Positions 1 through 6,066 of a stretch of 11,281 nucleotides of DNA are shown here, piece after piece. How positions within the stretch are numbered: the stretch's first letter is position 1; each line of letters opens with the position of its first letter. The stretch comes from Rubrobacter sp. (GTDB lineage: Bacteria; Actinomycetota; Rubrobacteria; Rubrobacterales; Rubrobacteraceae). Below the pieces are notes generated by a model, which made no database searches, was not told where the DNA came from, and was given only the letters and a program-made list of their open reading frames with translations. The DNA lies in the NCBI GenBank assembly GCA_016781725.1, contig JADDPU010000587.1, positions 4,428-15,708 on the forward strand, written 5' to 3'. Position numbers and translations under genes: made by a program.

Positions 1-413
1 CCCAACCGAGCGAGCCGACGATCGCCCCCCGACCAAGAGCCCGGCAGTCCCTCCCCCGGCCGCCACGGGGCCGAAGGCAGAGTGCCCGGTTGCGCTCCTC
101 GCCCTCCCTGAAGGCTGTCGTCAGCAGCGAGAGCGTGGCCGGGGAGACCACAGCAGCCCCAACACCCTGCACAGCCCTGGCGACTACCAGTACCGCCGGC
201 GAAGGCGCAAGACCACACGAGAGCGAGGCAAGGGTGAGGAGGGCGAGCCCGATCACGAAGAACCGCCGCCGCCCGGAGAGGTCCCTGGCCCTCCCGGCCA
301 GCAACAAGAACCCCCCGAACGTCAGCGCGTAGCCGCTAACTATCCACTGCAACCCCGCCTCCGGGAAACCCAGAGCCCCCTGGATCGAGGGCTCGGGATG
401 ACCGGAGAACTCC
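1..413 (-). pseudogene. Remnant of a DHA2-type MFS exporter, 5'-truncated and frameshifted
   Basis: The reverse strand reads as the N-terminal part of an MFS drug exporter. Recognisable homology starts at about 391 with PSIQGALGF, continues through a QWIVSGYAL helix, motif A (GRARDLSGRRRFF) and RAVQGVGAAVVSPATLSLL, and runs off the left edge. Two things are wrong. First, the usual start and helix 1 (the hydrophobic stretch ending in VNVALPSIQ in this family) are absent: upstream is only HSPEEFSGHPE with no start codon, then the end of the LLM gene. Second, the reading frame is lost near position 79/80 and regained in the C-run at 25-30. Between them the expected AFGPVAAGGGTAGLLVGG lies in another frame, as if two bases and then one base had been deleted. 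Genuine decay and assembly error are both possible for the shifts; the missing helix argues for decay. It is clearly diverged from the intact MFS gene nearby, so it is not a recent copy. Confidence 0.7.
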
Positions 414-1334
414 TCAGGGCTGTGCCGCGATGCCGAGTCTCCGCGGGCGGCGGGCGTGGTCCACGGCTGCTCTTACGCCGGAGACTACCTCGTTTGCGAA
501 CAGCTCAACCTGTAGTTCGTGGTCTTCGGAGGGCCAGAAGATAAACGTGTCCATGCCGTGCTCCAGGGCGAAGCCGGAGAGTGTCTCGACCCACTTCGAG
601 GCGGGACCCTCCAGGATGCCGTCGCCTTCGCCCCCGATCTTTCCGGAGAGGTTGTAGACGCGTTGGATCTCCCGTGGCTCCCGGCCGGCCTCGGAGGCGC
701 CTGTGTCTATCTGCTCGTGCAGACCGGGGAGGCGCTCCGGGGGCGCCCAGAAAAGCGAGGGTACCCAACCGTTTGCGAGGCGTCCCGTCAGGCGCAACAT
801 TTTGGGGCCGGCGGCGCCGAGCCAGATCCCGATCTCGTGGACGGGACGCGGACCTGGCTTCATGCCTTTCAGGTTGTAAAACTCCCCTTCGAAGCGCAGC
901 GAGCGCTCCCCGCTCCAGACCAGGCGCATCACTTCCATCGCCTCCTCGGTCGCCCGGACCGCCTCGCCGGGGCTGCGGCGGGGGCCGCCCATCCCGATGA
1001 CCGCCTCCCAGAACGCGCCGGCGCCCAGGCCAAGCTCGATCCTTCCGCCGGAGAGCACGTCCAGGCTCGCGGCGGCCTTCGCGAGCATGGCCGGCGGCCT
1101 CAAGGGAAGGTTCGCCACGTCGGGGAAGAAACGCACGCGCTCCGTTACCGGAACCAGCGTCGAGATCAAAGTCCAGGTGTCGAGGAACCGGCGCTGGTAG
1201 GGATGGTCCTGGATGCCGACGAGGTCGAGCCCAGCCCGGTCTGCCGCCTTCGTGATGCGGGCGGCGTAGTCGGGTGGATCCGCGAGGGGCTCGAAGCTGA
1301 TCCCGAACTCCAACTTTCTGCCGTAGTCTGCCAC
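414..1334 (-). CDS. LLM-class (luciferase-like) flavin/F420-dependent oxidoreductase
   Basis: A 306-residue protein of the bacterial luciferase-like TIM-barrel superfamily, which oxidises or reduces small molecules with F420 or FMN. The N-terminal strand (KLEFGISFEPL, residues 7-17) is typical. It is followed by a GIQDHPYQ segment, the family signature LSGGRIELGLGAGAFW and the late motif EIGIWLGAAGPKMLRLTGRLANGW. The length fits the family. I chose the GTG at 1334-1332 because AGGAGG-like purines (GAGGAGGAG) lie just upstream and the product then begins at the conserved first strand. The open frame continues further upstream, but only inside the MFS gene. The gap from the MFS stop is 4 bases, so the two are probably co-translated. 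It is the last intact gene of the train. F420 versus FMN cannot be decided from the sequence; the neighbouring PPOX-class gene leans toward F420, while the FMN reductase in the same train could supply reduced FMN to a monooxygenase. The substrate is unknown. Confidence 0.87.
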   Translation of the reverse strand: MADYGRKLEFGISFEPLADPPDYAARITKAADRAGLDLVGIQDHPYQRRFLDTWTLISTLVPVTERVRFFPDVANLPLRPPAMLAKAAASLDVLSGGRIELGLGAGAFWEAVIGMGGPRRSPGEAVRATEEAMEVMRLVWSGERSLRFEGEFYNLKGMKPGPRPVHEIGIWLGAAGPKMLRLTGRLANGWVPSLFWAPPERLPGLHEQIDTGASEAGREPREIQRVYNLSGKIGGEGDGILEGPASKWVETLSGFALEHGMDTFIFWPSEDHELQVELFANEVVSGVRAAVDHARRPRRLGIAAQP

Positions 1335-1338
1335 CGTC

Positions 1339-2802
1339 TCACTCCTCCTCTCTGATGGTCTTCTTTCCGTCGGGCAGGCCGAGCGAGATGAGGAGTGCGA
1401 TCCCGGCGGCGAAGGTGAGGAGCATGAAGGCGTCGGAGTACGCGGCGGCCTCGCCGACGTACAGTGGGTTGAGGGACCCGGTACCAGCCTCATCCCTGAA
1501 AGCCAGGAACGTCGCCCCGATGGCCGTTCCGAAACCGCCGCCGATGAAGAAGAGCAACTGGTAGATCCCGAGCCCCACCCCGCTCTCGGCGGGCGAGAGC
1601 ACGTTGGTCGCCGCGTTGGCGTTGGGCGAGTTGGCCGCCGCGAACCCGAGGCCCTGCCCCAGGATGCCAAGGGCGACGAGCATCGCCGAACCGCCGGCGG
1701 CGAAGGTGCCGACGAAGAACGTCGAGAGCCCTATGACGGCGAGCCCCGAGCGGACCAGAAGGCGTGGCCCGAAGCGGTCGGAGAGCCTGCCCGCCACGGG
1801 GGAGAGGAAGGCGACCGCCAGCGCCCCTGGTGCTAGGACGAGCCCGATGCTCCCGGAGGAGAGCCCGTTGGCGCTGGAGAGCAGGAGGGGAACGAGCACG
1901 AGGCTCGCGATGTTGCAGAACATCATAAAGAAGCCGACGCCGGCGGTCGCCAGAAAAGCCCGGTTCCCGAAGAGCCGCGGCGAGACGAACGGCTCGTCGG
2001 CGACCGCGATGCGCCGCACGAAGAAGGCAGCCGCCACGATGGAGAGGAGGAAGCTGCCCCACGAGGCGGGTGAGCCGAAGCCCGCGACCTGCCCCTCGGT
2101 GACGCCGAAGAGTGCGAGCCCGGCCGAGAGGGCCAGCGCGAGCCCGCCAGGCACGTCGAAGTGGTGGATCGCGGCGAGAAGACCGGGCGGCGTGCCGGTC
2201 TCGGGCGCGCCGGGCAGGACTTTAAGCGCGGGCGGGACGAGGACGAGCGAGAAGACCAGGGTCGCGTAGAAAAGGACCTGCCAGCCGGTCAGGCCCGCCG
2301 CGGCCCCGCCGACCACAGGGCCGACGGCGGCCCCGATTCCGACGCTCGAGGAGAGCAGGCCAAGCGCCGTGCCCCGCTCGCCCGGCGGCAAAGCCTTCGC
2401 CACCGAGGCGAAGCCCAGGGCCGGTATCGCGGAGGCGCCCACCGCCTGCAGGATGCGCCCCGCGACGAGCAGCGGCAGGTTCGTGGCCAGCGCGCACGCC
2501 AGCGAGCCTGCTGCGAAAACGGTCAGGCCCACGGCGAAAGTGCGTCGCAGGCTGTAGAGGTCGGCGATGCGCCCGTAGAGCGGGATGCCGACCGCGAAGA
2601 CGAGCAGGTAGCCCGTGATAACCCATCCCACCTGCCCCTGCGTCGCGCCGTAGGCGTCCTGGATGTCAGGCACCACGACGTTCACGAACGTCTGGTTGAG
2701 CACGGAGATCAGGATCGCCGTGACGACTACCGCGAGGAGCAGCCGCGTGTTGACCCGGCCGGGCCGCTCCCCCTGCGACAACGCCCCTTCGCCCACGCTC
2801 AA
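1339..2802 (-). CDS. MFS drug exporter, DHA2 (14-helix) family
   Basis: A 487-residue inner-membrane proton-coupled exporter of the EmrB/QacA type. After a short polar N-terminus, helix 1 (LLLAVVVTAILISVLNQTFV, residues 21-40) leads to VVVPDIQ. Motif A follows (GRIADLYSLRR, about 77-87), then motif B-like GRILQAVGASA (115-125) and the antiporter motif C (GIGAAVGPVVGG, 155-166). The hydrophobic pattern and length fit 14 helices, and the tail is charged (KKTIREEE). The first codon is a TTG that overlaps the stop of the FMN reductase (TTGA, 2802-2799), which suggests translational coupling. No strong ribosome site is visible for it, and a GTG two codons later is an alternative. Sharing a train with a MarR regulator and flavin enzymes is a common setting for efflux of toxic or aromatic compounds. 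The exported compound is not predictable. Confidence 0.9.
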   Translation of the reverse strand: MSVGEGALSQGERPGRVNTRLLLAVVVTAILISVLNQTFVNVVVPDIQDAYGATQGQVGWVITGYLLVFAVGIPLYGRIADLYSLRRTFAVGLTVFAAGSLACALATNLPLLVAGRILQAVGASAIPALGFASVAKALPPGERGTALGLLSSSVGIGAAVGPVVGGAAAGLTGWQVLFYATLVFSLVLVPPALKVLPGAPETGTPPGLLAAIHHFDVPGGLALALSAGLALFGVTEGQVAGFGSPASWGSFLLSIVAAAFFVRRIAVADEPFVSPRLFGNRAFLATAGVGFFMMFCNIASLVLVPLLLSSANGLSSGSIGLVLAPGALAVAFLSPVAGRLSDRFGPRLLVRSGLAVIGLSTFFVGTFAAGGSAMLVALGILGQGLGFAAANSPNANAATNVLSPAESGVGLGIYQLLFFIGGGFGTAIGATFLAFRDEAGTGSLNPLYVGEAAAYSDAFMLLTFAAGIALLISLGLPDGKKTIREEE

Positions 2803-3422
2803 ACGGCGATCCCGACGGGCTCGGCGCGGCGGGAAGGCTCGGCGGCCCCGATCTTTTCCGCCAGGTCCACAACTAGCCTGCCGAGGCGGTCGAGGCGCCT
2901 CCCGTAACCGTCGTCGGTGATGTTCCCATCTCTGTCCGAGCGCTGCCAGGCGTTCGGTATCGTGACCATCAGCGGCGCGACGACGCCCCGCAAGGCGTGG
3001 ACCGCGTGGACCATCGCGCCGTTGGAGTTCGCCGCAGCCTGGTCGCCGCCGGCGGTCGAGATCAAACCGACTACCTTCCCGTCGAAGTACGGCCGCTCGT
3101 CCTTACTCAGGAACTGCGCGAAGTCCAGCGCGTTCTTGGTGACGCCAGCGAGCGTACCGTGGTAGGCCGCCGTGCTGACGAGCAGCGCGTCCGCTCCCCG
3201 CAGGGCCTCGACGAAGTGGTGCACGTTCTGCGCGTATTCTTCGAGCGGCCTGCCCGGCCTGTACATGGGCAGCTCCAGCTCGTAAAGGTCGAGCAGCTCC
3301 GTCTCCGCTCCTGCCTCCTCGGCCGCCCCGAGCGCCCGCCGCAGCGCGCCGAGGCTACTCGAGCCCTCCCGCAACGTCCCGCCGATACCCACTACCTTCA
3401 AACGTCTGTCTCTGAAATCCAT
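2799..3422 (-). CDS. NAD(P)H-dependent FMN reductase (flavodoxin-like fold)
   Basis: A 207-residue protein of the NADPH-dependent FMN reductase family (FMN_red). These enzymes bind FMN and transfer electrons from NAD(P)H to flavin, quinones or azo compounds in the cytoplasm. The FMN phosphate loop is GGTLREGSSS (about residues 14-23). LLVSTAAYHGTLAGVTKNALDF corresponds to the family's 'P-x-Y-H-G-x-x-x-G-x-x-K-N-A-L-D' segment, and VVGLISTAGG is the later flavin-contact loop. I set the start at ATG 3422-3420 because GGAGAGGG (3428-3435) lies five bases upstream. An in-frame TTG five codons earlier lacks such a site and would swallow it. There is a 42-base gap from the MarR gene and a 4-base overlap with the MFS gene. 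It may supply reduced FMN to the LLM enzyme or act on the exported compound; both are inferences. Confidence 0.88.
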   Translation of the reverse strand: MDFRDRRLKVVGIGGTLREGSSSLGALRRALGAAEEAGAETELLDLYELELPMYRPGRPLEEYAQNVHHFVEALRGADALLVSTAAYHGTLAGVTKNALDFAQFLSKDERPYFDGKVVGLISTAGGDQAAANSNGAMVHAVHALRGVVAPLMVTIPNAWQRSDRDGNITDDGYGRRLDRLGRLVVDLAEKIGAAEPSRRAEPVGIAV

Positions 3423-3464
3423 CTCTACCCTCTCCAAAAATGCCTGCCATCCAAAACTTCGTCT

Positions 3465-3935
3465 CTACCTGGACCCGCAACCGGGGACCAGGTTGCTCCT
3501 TACCCTCACGAGCAGCCCGTAAAATGTGCGCCTCTCCTCCTCGCTCAGGCCCGCGAGCAGCCGCTCCTCAGAACGCTCCCAACAGTCGGCCACGGGCTCT
3601 TCGAGGGCCCGCCCCTCGGGGGTCAGGTACACCCGGAAGCTTCGGGCGTCGGAGGGGTCGGGACGGCGCTCGACGATGCCGCAACCCTCGAGCCGCCTGA
3701 GCATCTTGGTGACGGTCGGCGGCTCGACGCCGAGCCGGACGGCCAGCTCGCCCCCGCGCAGGCCGTCGCTCTCCCAGAGCTCCACCAGGACCATCTCCTG
3801 GCCGGGGTGCAGCCCGTGTTCGGCCAAGAGCTCCCCGATGCTGCCCCTGTGTGCCTTGCAGACCTTGGCCAGCGCGAAGCTTGTCCTCCGCTTTACCGGA
3901 TGCGTCCGCGCCACCCCGTTGCCAGCACCCCCCAC
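3465..3935 (-). CDS. MarR-family transcriptional regulator
   Basis: About 156 residues, the normal size for MarR dimeric winged-helix regulators. The dimerisation helices flank a DNA-binding region at about 58-105: LRGGELAVRLGVEPPTVTKM is the helix-turn-helix, followed by LRRLEGCGIVERR and the wing PDPSDARSFRVYLTPEG. Cysteines at about residues 26, 85 and near the C-terminus are present, so thiol sensing is possible but unproven. The start is a GTG one base after the PPOX stop (TAG-T-GTG), which implies coupled translation; a GTG seven codons further in is an alternative. It is the third gene of the train, so it would regulate its own expression if it binds the palindrome 4673-4692 at the train's promoter. 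MarR proteins usually repress and are released by a phenolic or other small ligand. Confidence 0.9.
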   Translation of the reverse strand: MGGAGNGVARTHPVKRRTSFALAKVCKAHRGSIGELLAEHGLHPGQEMVLVELWESDGLRGGELAVRLGVEPPTVTKMLRRLEGCGIVERRPDPSDARSFRVYLTPEGRALEEPVADCWERSEERLLAGLSEEERRTFYGLLVRVRSNLVPGCGSR

Positions 3936-3936
3936 A

Positions 3937-4320
3937 CTAACCGACCGACCGGGCGTTGGGCCTGTAGGCGTCTGAGTCGATACCCCAGCCGACGATGCGC
4001 TCGGGGACCACCCGGATCAACTCGTCCGCGAAATCCGAGAAGACCTCGGCCCGTCCGCGCACCTCCACCCCGCGCGCCCTCCATCGGTCCCCGGGAACCA
4101 CGTCGTCGACTACGAAAGCGGCGAGGCCCGACTCCGCGGCGTCGCGGAACTTCTTGCTCCTGGCGAGGTTGTGCCCGCCGATGTCTATGGTCTCCCTCTG
4201 CGGGTTGTACCGGAACGCGACCGGCACGACGTGGGGCCTGCCCTTCGCGTCCACAGTCGCCAGCCGGCCCAGCCGCTGGGCCCGCAGGTACTCGATCTCC
4301 TTCTCCGTAAAAGTACTCAT
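3937..4320 (-). CDS. PPOX-class probable F420-dependent oxidoreductase (split beta-barrel)
   Basis: A 127-residue protein of the pyridoxamine 5'-phosphate oxidase-like split-barrel fold. MSTFTEKEIEYLRAQRLGRL followed by ATVDAKGRPHVVPVAFRYNP is the hallmark N-terminal helix and first strands. DIGGHNLARSKKFRDA and AAFVVDDVVPGDRWRARGVEVRG continue the barrel and give the phosphate-binding Lys/Arg-rich surface. The pattern matches the PPOX-class F420 subgroup typical of actinobacteria better than true PNP oxidase, which is longer. The ATG at 4320-4318 overlaps the stop of the upstream gene (ATGA) and is preceded by GAAGGTAGAGG; longer open frame upstream belongs to the other gene. Likely activity is F420H2- or flavin-dependent reduction of a small molecule, with the substrate unknown. 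Confidence 0.85.
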   Translation of the reverse strand: MSTFTEKEIEYLRAQRLGRLATVDAKGRPHVVPVAFRYNPQRETIDIGGHNLARSKKFRDAAESGLAAFVVDDVVPGDRWRARGVEVRGRAEVFSDFADELIRVVPERIVGWGIDSDAYRPNARSVG

Positions 4321-4646
4321 GACCTCTCTACCTTCTTCCCCGCGGTCAACCGCTCGTAGTTGCGGCGAAACAGGTACAACGCCCCCTCGACGTCCTCCTC
4401 GCCCCTGATGCGAAAACTCACCCACCCGGTCTGCGGCAGCACGTGGTGAACCTGCGCCTTGCCAGCCTCAACCAACTCCTCGCGTACCCTGCGGGGGAAC
4501 GGCAGATCGGCCAACCGGTCGCCGTGCAGGTGCCCGATCTCGTGCCCGTTTACCCTGAACTCCACCCCGTTGAACCGGTGCGGCCTCTTCTCGACCCCGG
4601 ACCAGCCCAAAACCTCAAGCTCTATCTTCTCTCTGATGCTCGCCAT
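4317..4646 (-). CDS. Luciferase-domain (DUF5519-like) small protein
   Basis: A 109-residue soluble protein. The core GVEFRVNGHEIGHLHGDRLA followed by DLPFPRRVREELV and HHVLPQTGWVSFRIRGEEDVEGALYLFRRNYERL resembles the small 'luciferase domain' family (DUF5519/PF17648), whose biochemical role is not established. The name comes from a domain in eukaryotic luciferase-related proteins and does not imply light production. The His-rich conserved patch (GHLHGD, HHVLP) is the most likely functional site. I set the start at ATG 4646-4644, with GGAAGGGAGGG directly upstream; a TTG seven codons earlier would run over that site. It is the first gene after promoter 4693-4720, and its stop overlaps the start of the PPOX gene. 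Leading a MarR-controlled redox/export train suggests a role in handling the same compound, which is inference. Confidence 0.8.
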   Translation of the reverse strand: MASIREKIELEVLGWSGVEKRPHRFNGVEFRVNGHEIGHLHGDRLADLPFPRRVREELVEAGKAQVHHVLPQTGWVSFRIRGEEDVEGALYLFRRNYERLTAGKKVERS

Positions 4647-4672
4647 CTTGCCCTCCCTTCCTGCCAACCTTT

Positions 4673-4692
4673 TTAGTTAGCCGGCTAATTAA
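4673..4692. promoter_or_regulatory. Palindromic operator, probable MarR binding site
   Basis: TTAGTTAGCCGGCTAATTAA is an inverted repeat in which 9 of 10 positions pair between the half-sites, with TTAGCCGGCTAA perfect at the centre; one further T-A pair extends it to 4672-4693. It touches the -10 box of the minus-strand promoter and covers the expected transcription start, so a bound dimer would block initiation. The AT-rich arms stand out in this GC-rich DNA. The size and symmetry are those of MarR-family sites, and a MarR gene is third in the train it would control. Confidence 0.72.
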
Positions 4693-4720
4693 ATAATACC
4701 CCCAGGCGCATCGATGTCAA
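4693..4720 (-). promoter_or_regulatory. Sigma70-type promoter for the MarR/flavin-enzyme/MFS train
   Basis: On the minus strand a perfect -35 TTGACA (4720-4715) is followed after 16 bases by -10 TATTAT (4698-4693), one mismatch from consensus TATAAT. The first start codon of the train lies about 47 bases downstream of the -10 box. This is an unusually consensus-like promoter for a genome of this composition, which fits a gene set held off by a repressor at the overlapping palindrome. Confidence 0.75.
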
Positions 4721-4732
4721 GTTCGGCCGACG

Positions 4733-4758
4733 TAAGGGCGCTTCGCGGAGCGCCCTTA
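4733..4758 (-). terminator. Hairpin terminator after the AEC transporter gene
   Basis: Perfect 10-bp arms TAAGGGCGCT (4733-4742) and AGCGCCCTTA (4749-4758) enclose a 6-base loop. It begins at the base after the stop codon of the AEC gene and lies before the next minus-strand promoter. There is no U-tract after the stem in either direction, as is common for hairpin terminators in high-GC actinobacteria. It would insulate the MarR train from transcription coming from the AEC gene. Confidence 0.65.
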
Positions 4759-5697
4759 TCAGGTGAGGAGGAGCAGGAGGGCTGAGACGGAGGCCATGGA
4801 GACGGCGGTGGAGACGAGGATGGCGCTCGAGGTCCTGGCGACGTAGACGTCGTACTGGCGGGCGACTATAAAGACGTTGGCGGCGATGGGGAGGGCTGCG
4901 CCGAGGAGGGCTGCTGTCGCCCAGAGGGGGTCCACCGCGAAGAGTTGGGTGGCCGTGAGCCAGAGGACGGCCGGGTGGACGAGGAGTTTCGCGAAGGTCA
5001 TGTACGAGACCTCGGCGGTGCCGCCGAGGCGTTCCCCGGCGCGGCCTGCGAGGGTGGCGCCGAGGGCGAAGAGGGCGCAGGGGCCTGCGGCGGCGCCGAG
5101 GAGGTCGAGAAAGTTCGTCAGGGGGGTAGGGGTATCGAGGCCGGTGGCCGAGAAGGCGAGGCCCGCGAAGATGGAGAGGATCAGGGGGTTGCGGGTGAGG
5201 GCCGTGAGGGTTGTGAGTGCGGTGGCGAGCAGGCCCTCGGCGTTCCCCTTGCCCGACTCGATGATGATAATGCCGAGAGGGATCAGCAGGATGCCGTCGA
5301 GGGTGAGGCCAACGACGATGGGGATAGCTGCCTCCCGGCCGAAGACGGCGGAGATCAGGGGTATACCCATGTAGCCCGTGTTCGGCAGCACCGCCGCGAG
5401 GCCTTGCACCGCCGCCTCCCCGCGCCCGACCCCGAACAGCAGCCGGCCCCCGAGCGCGGCCAGCGCGAACACCAGGAGGCTCGTGGTCGCGTACGCCCCG
5501 ATAAACCGCCAGTTCACTACCTCCGCCAACGGGGAGGAGGACATGAGCCCGAACAGAAAGGCCGGGAGGGCGAAGTAGAAGACGAAGGTGTTCACGCCGG
5601 CGGCGGCGGTCTCGGGGAGGAGCTTCAGGCGGCCCGCGGCGTAGCCGCAGAAGATCAGGGCGAAGAAAGGCAGCGCGGTGTTGAGTATGGACTGCAC
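4759..5697 (-). CDS. AEC-family (auxin efflux carrier-like) transporter
   Basis: A 312-residue, almost entirely hydrophobic protein with about ten predicted membrane helices in two halves, the usual architecture and length of the AEC (Mem_trans) family. The first half begins with ILNTALPFFALIFCGYAAGR and a NTFVFYFALPAFLF helix. LPNTGYMGIPLISAVFG (about 104-120) matches the conserved AEC motif of the unwound helix. The second half has GAALPIAANVFIVARQYDVY near its end. Bacterial members move small organic anions such as malate or malonate; the substrate here is not predictable. The start is GTG 5697-5695 with only a weak upstream purine run. It stands alone on its strand between the 369-bp gap and a hairpin terminator, so it is probably monocistronic, and it diverges from glpK. 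Confidence 0.86.
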   Translation of the reverse strand: MQSILNTALPFFALIFCGYAAGRLKLLPETAAAGVNTFVFYFALPAFLFGLMSSSPLAEVVNWRFIGAYATTSLLVFALAALGGRLLFGVGRGEAAVQGLAAVLPNTGYMGIPLISAVFGREAAIPIVVGLTLDGILLIPLGIIIIESGKGNAEGLLATALTTLTALTRNPLILSIFAGLAFSATGLDTPTPLTNFLDLLGAAAGPCALFALGATLAGRAGERLGGTAEVSYMTFAKLLVHPAVLWLTATQLFAVDPLWATAALLGAALPIAANVFIVARQYDVYVARTSSAILVSTAVSMASVSALLLLLT

Positions 5698-5753
5698 GGC
5701 CAGCCTATCTTACAGCCCCGGGCGCTTACGGCGTTGGCAAGACCCCCGCGGGC

Positions 5754-5775
5754 GCTCGACCCGCCTCGGTCGAGC
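5754..5775. repeat. Perfect 8-bp inverted repeat in the AEC-glpK gap
   Basis: GCTCGACC (5754-5761) and GGTCGAGC (5768-5775) flank the 6-base spacer CGCCTC. It lies 57 bases upstream of the AEC start and about 290 bases upstream of glpK. It could fold as an RNA hairpin in a 5' leader of the AEC transcript or serve as a protein site. No U-tract follows it. Function unknown. Confidence 0.4.
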
Positions 5776-5874
5776 ACTCGGTAGGGCCAAGGCGCCTGCG
5801 CCGGTCCGCCAGCCCCGAGCATACCCGGAAGTCGGTGGCGGTCCGCGGCGAGACGGGCGCCACTCTAAGCATAC

Positions 5875-5903
5875 TTGACGCTGGATTCCGGCTCCGGTAC
5901 GCT
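5875..5903 (+). promoter_or_regulatory. Candidate promoter of the glpK-dhaK-glpF operon
   Basis: TTGACG (5875-5880) and TACGCT (5898-5903) are separated by the optimal 17 bases. The -35 box is one mismatch from consensus and the -10 box keeps the key first two and last bases. An inverted repeat ATTCCG (5885-5890) / CGGAAT (5904-5909), 13 bases apart, spans the -10 box and may be a regulator site. The match is moderate and a second start nearer to glpK is possible. Confidence 0.45.
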
Positions 5904-6066
5904 CGGAATGAACGAAGCTAGTAAGGGTGCATGATCGGGCAAGGGAAAGGGCTTCTGATGCGGGTCCGCCTGCTCTTTGAAAGTTCGGAAGGGAGGTAGC
6001 GCGTGATATAGGGGGCGTCGCTCGCCGGGTAGTTCGGGATCTGGAAGCGAAGAGGAGGAGCGTGTC

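Larger units (their letters stand above)
5698..6066. other. Divergent intergenic region and glpK leader, no gene seen
   Basis: This 369-bp stretch separates the divergently transcribed AEC and glpK genes. I see no ORF with a ribosome site and plausible protein, no tRNA, and no riboswitch class I can name. It holds the inverted repeat at 5754-5775, a candidate glpK promoter at 5875-5903 with an inverted repeat overlapping it, a weak extended -10 (TGATATAGG, 6004-6012) that could be a second promoter, and the strong glpK ribosome site AGGAGGAG (6053-6060). If the 5875 promoter is used, the leader is about 155 bases long. Confidence 0.6.

Noticed and set aside
90..332. 80-residue plus-strand frame at the left edge
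   Set aside because: The opposite strand reads as MFS exporter with motif A and other family features; the plus frame is its shadow.
1335..1670. N-terminal extension of the LLM oxidoreductase
   Set aside because: It lies wholly inside the MFS gene, is Ser/Arg/Pro-rich, and the GTG at 1334 has a good ribosome site and starts the conserved fold.
3465..3935. Thiol-based redox sensing by the MarR protein
   Set aside because: Cysteines are present, but their positions do not clearly match a known OhrR-type sensing Cys near the N-terminus, so I do not claim it as a finding.
2997..4310. 437-residue plus-strand frame opposite the FMN reductase, MarR and PPOX genes
   Set aside because: Antisense to three recognisable proteins, with no motif of its own.
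5698..6066. Riboswitch, tRNA or CRISPR in the longest gap
   Set aside because: No conserved riboswitch core, no cloverleaf and no spaced repeats could be recognised; only short inverted repeats and promoter-like boxes are present.
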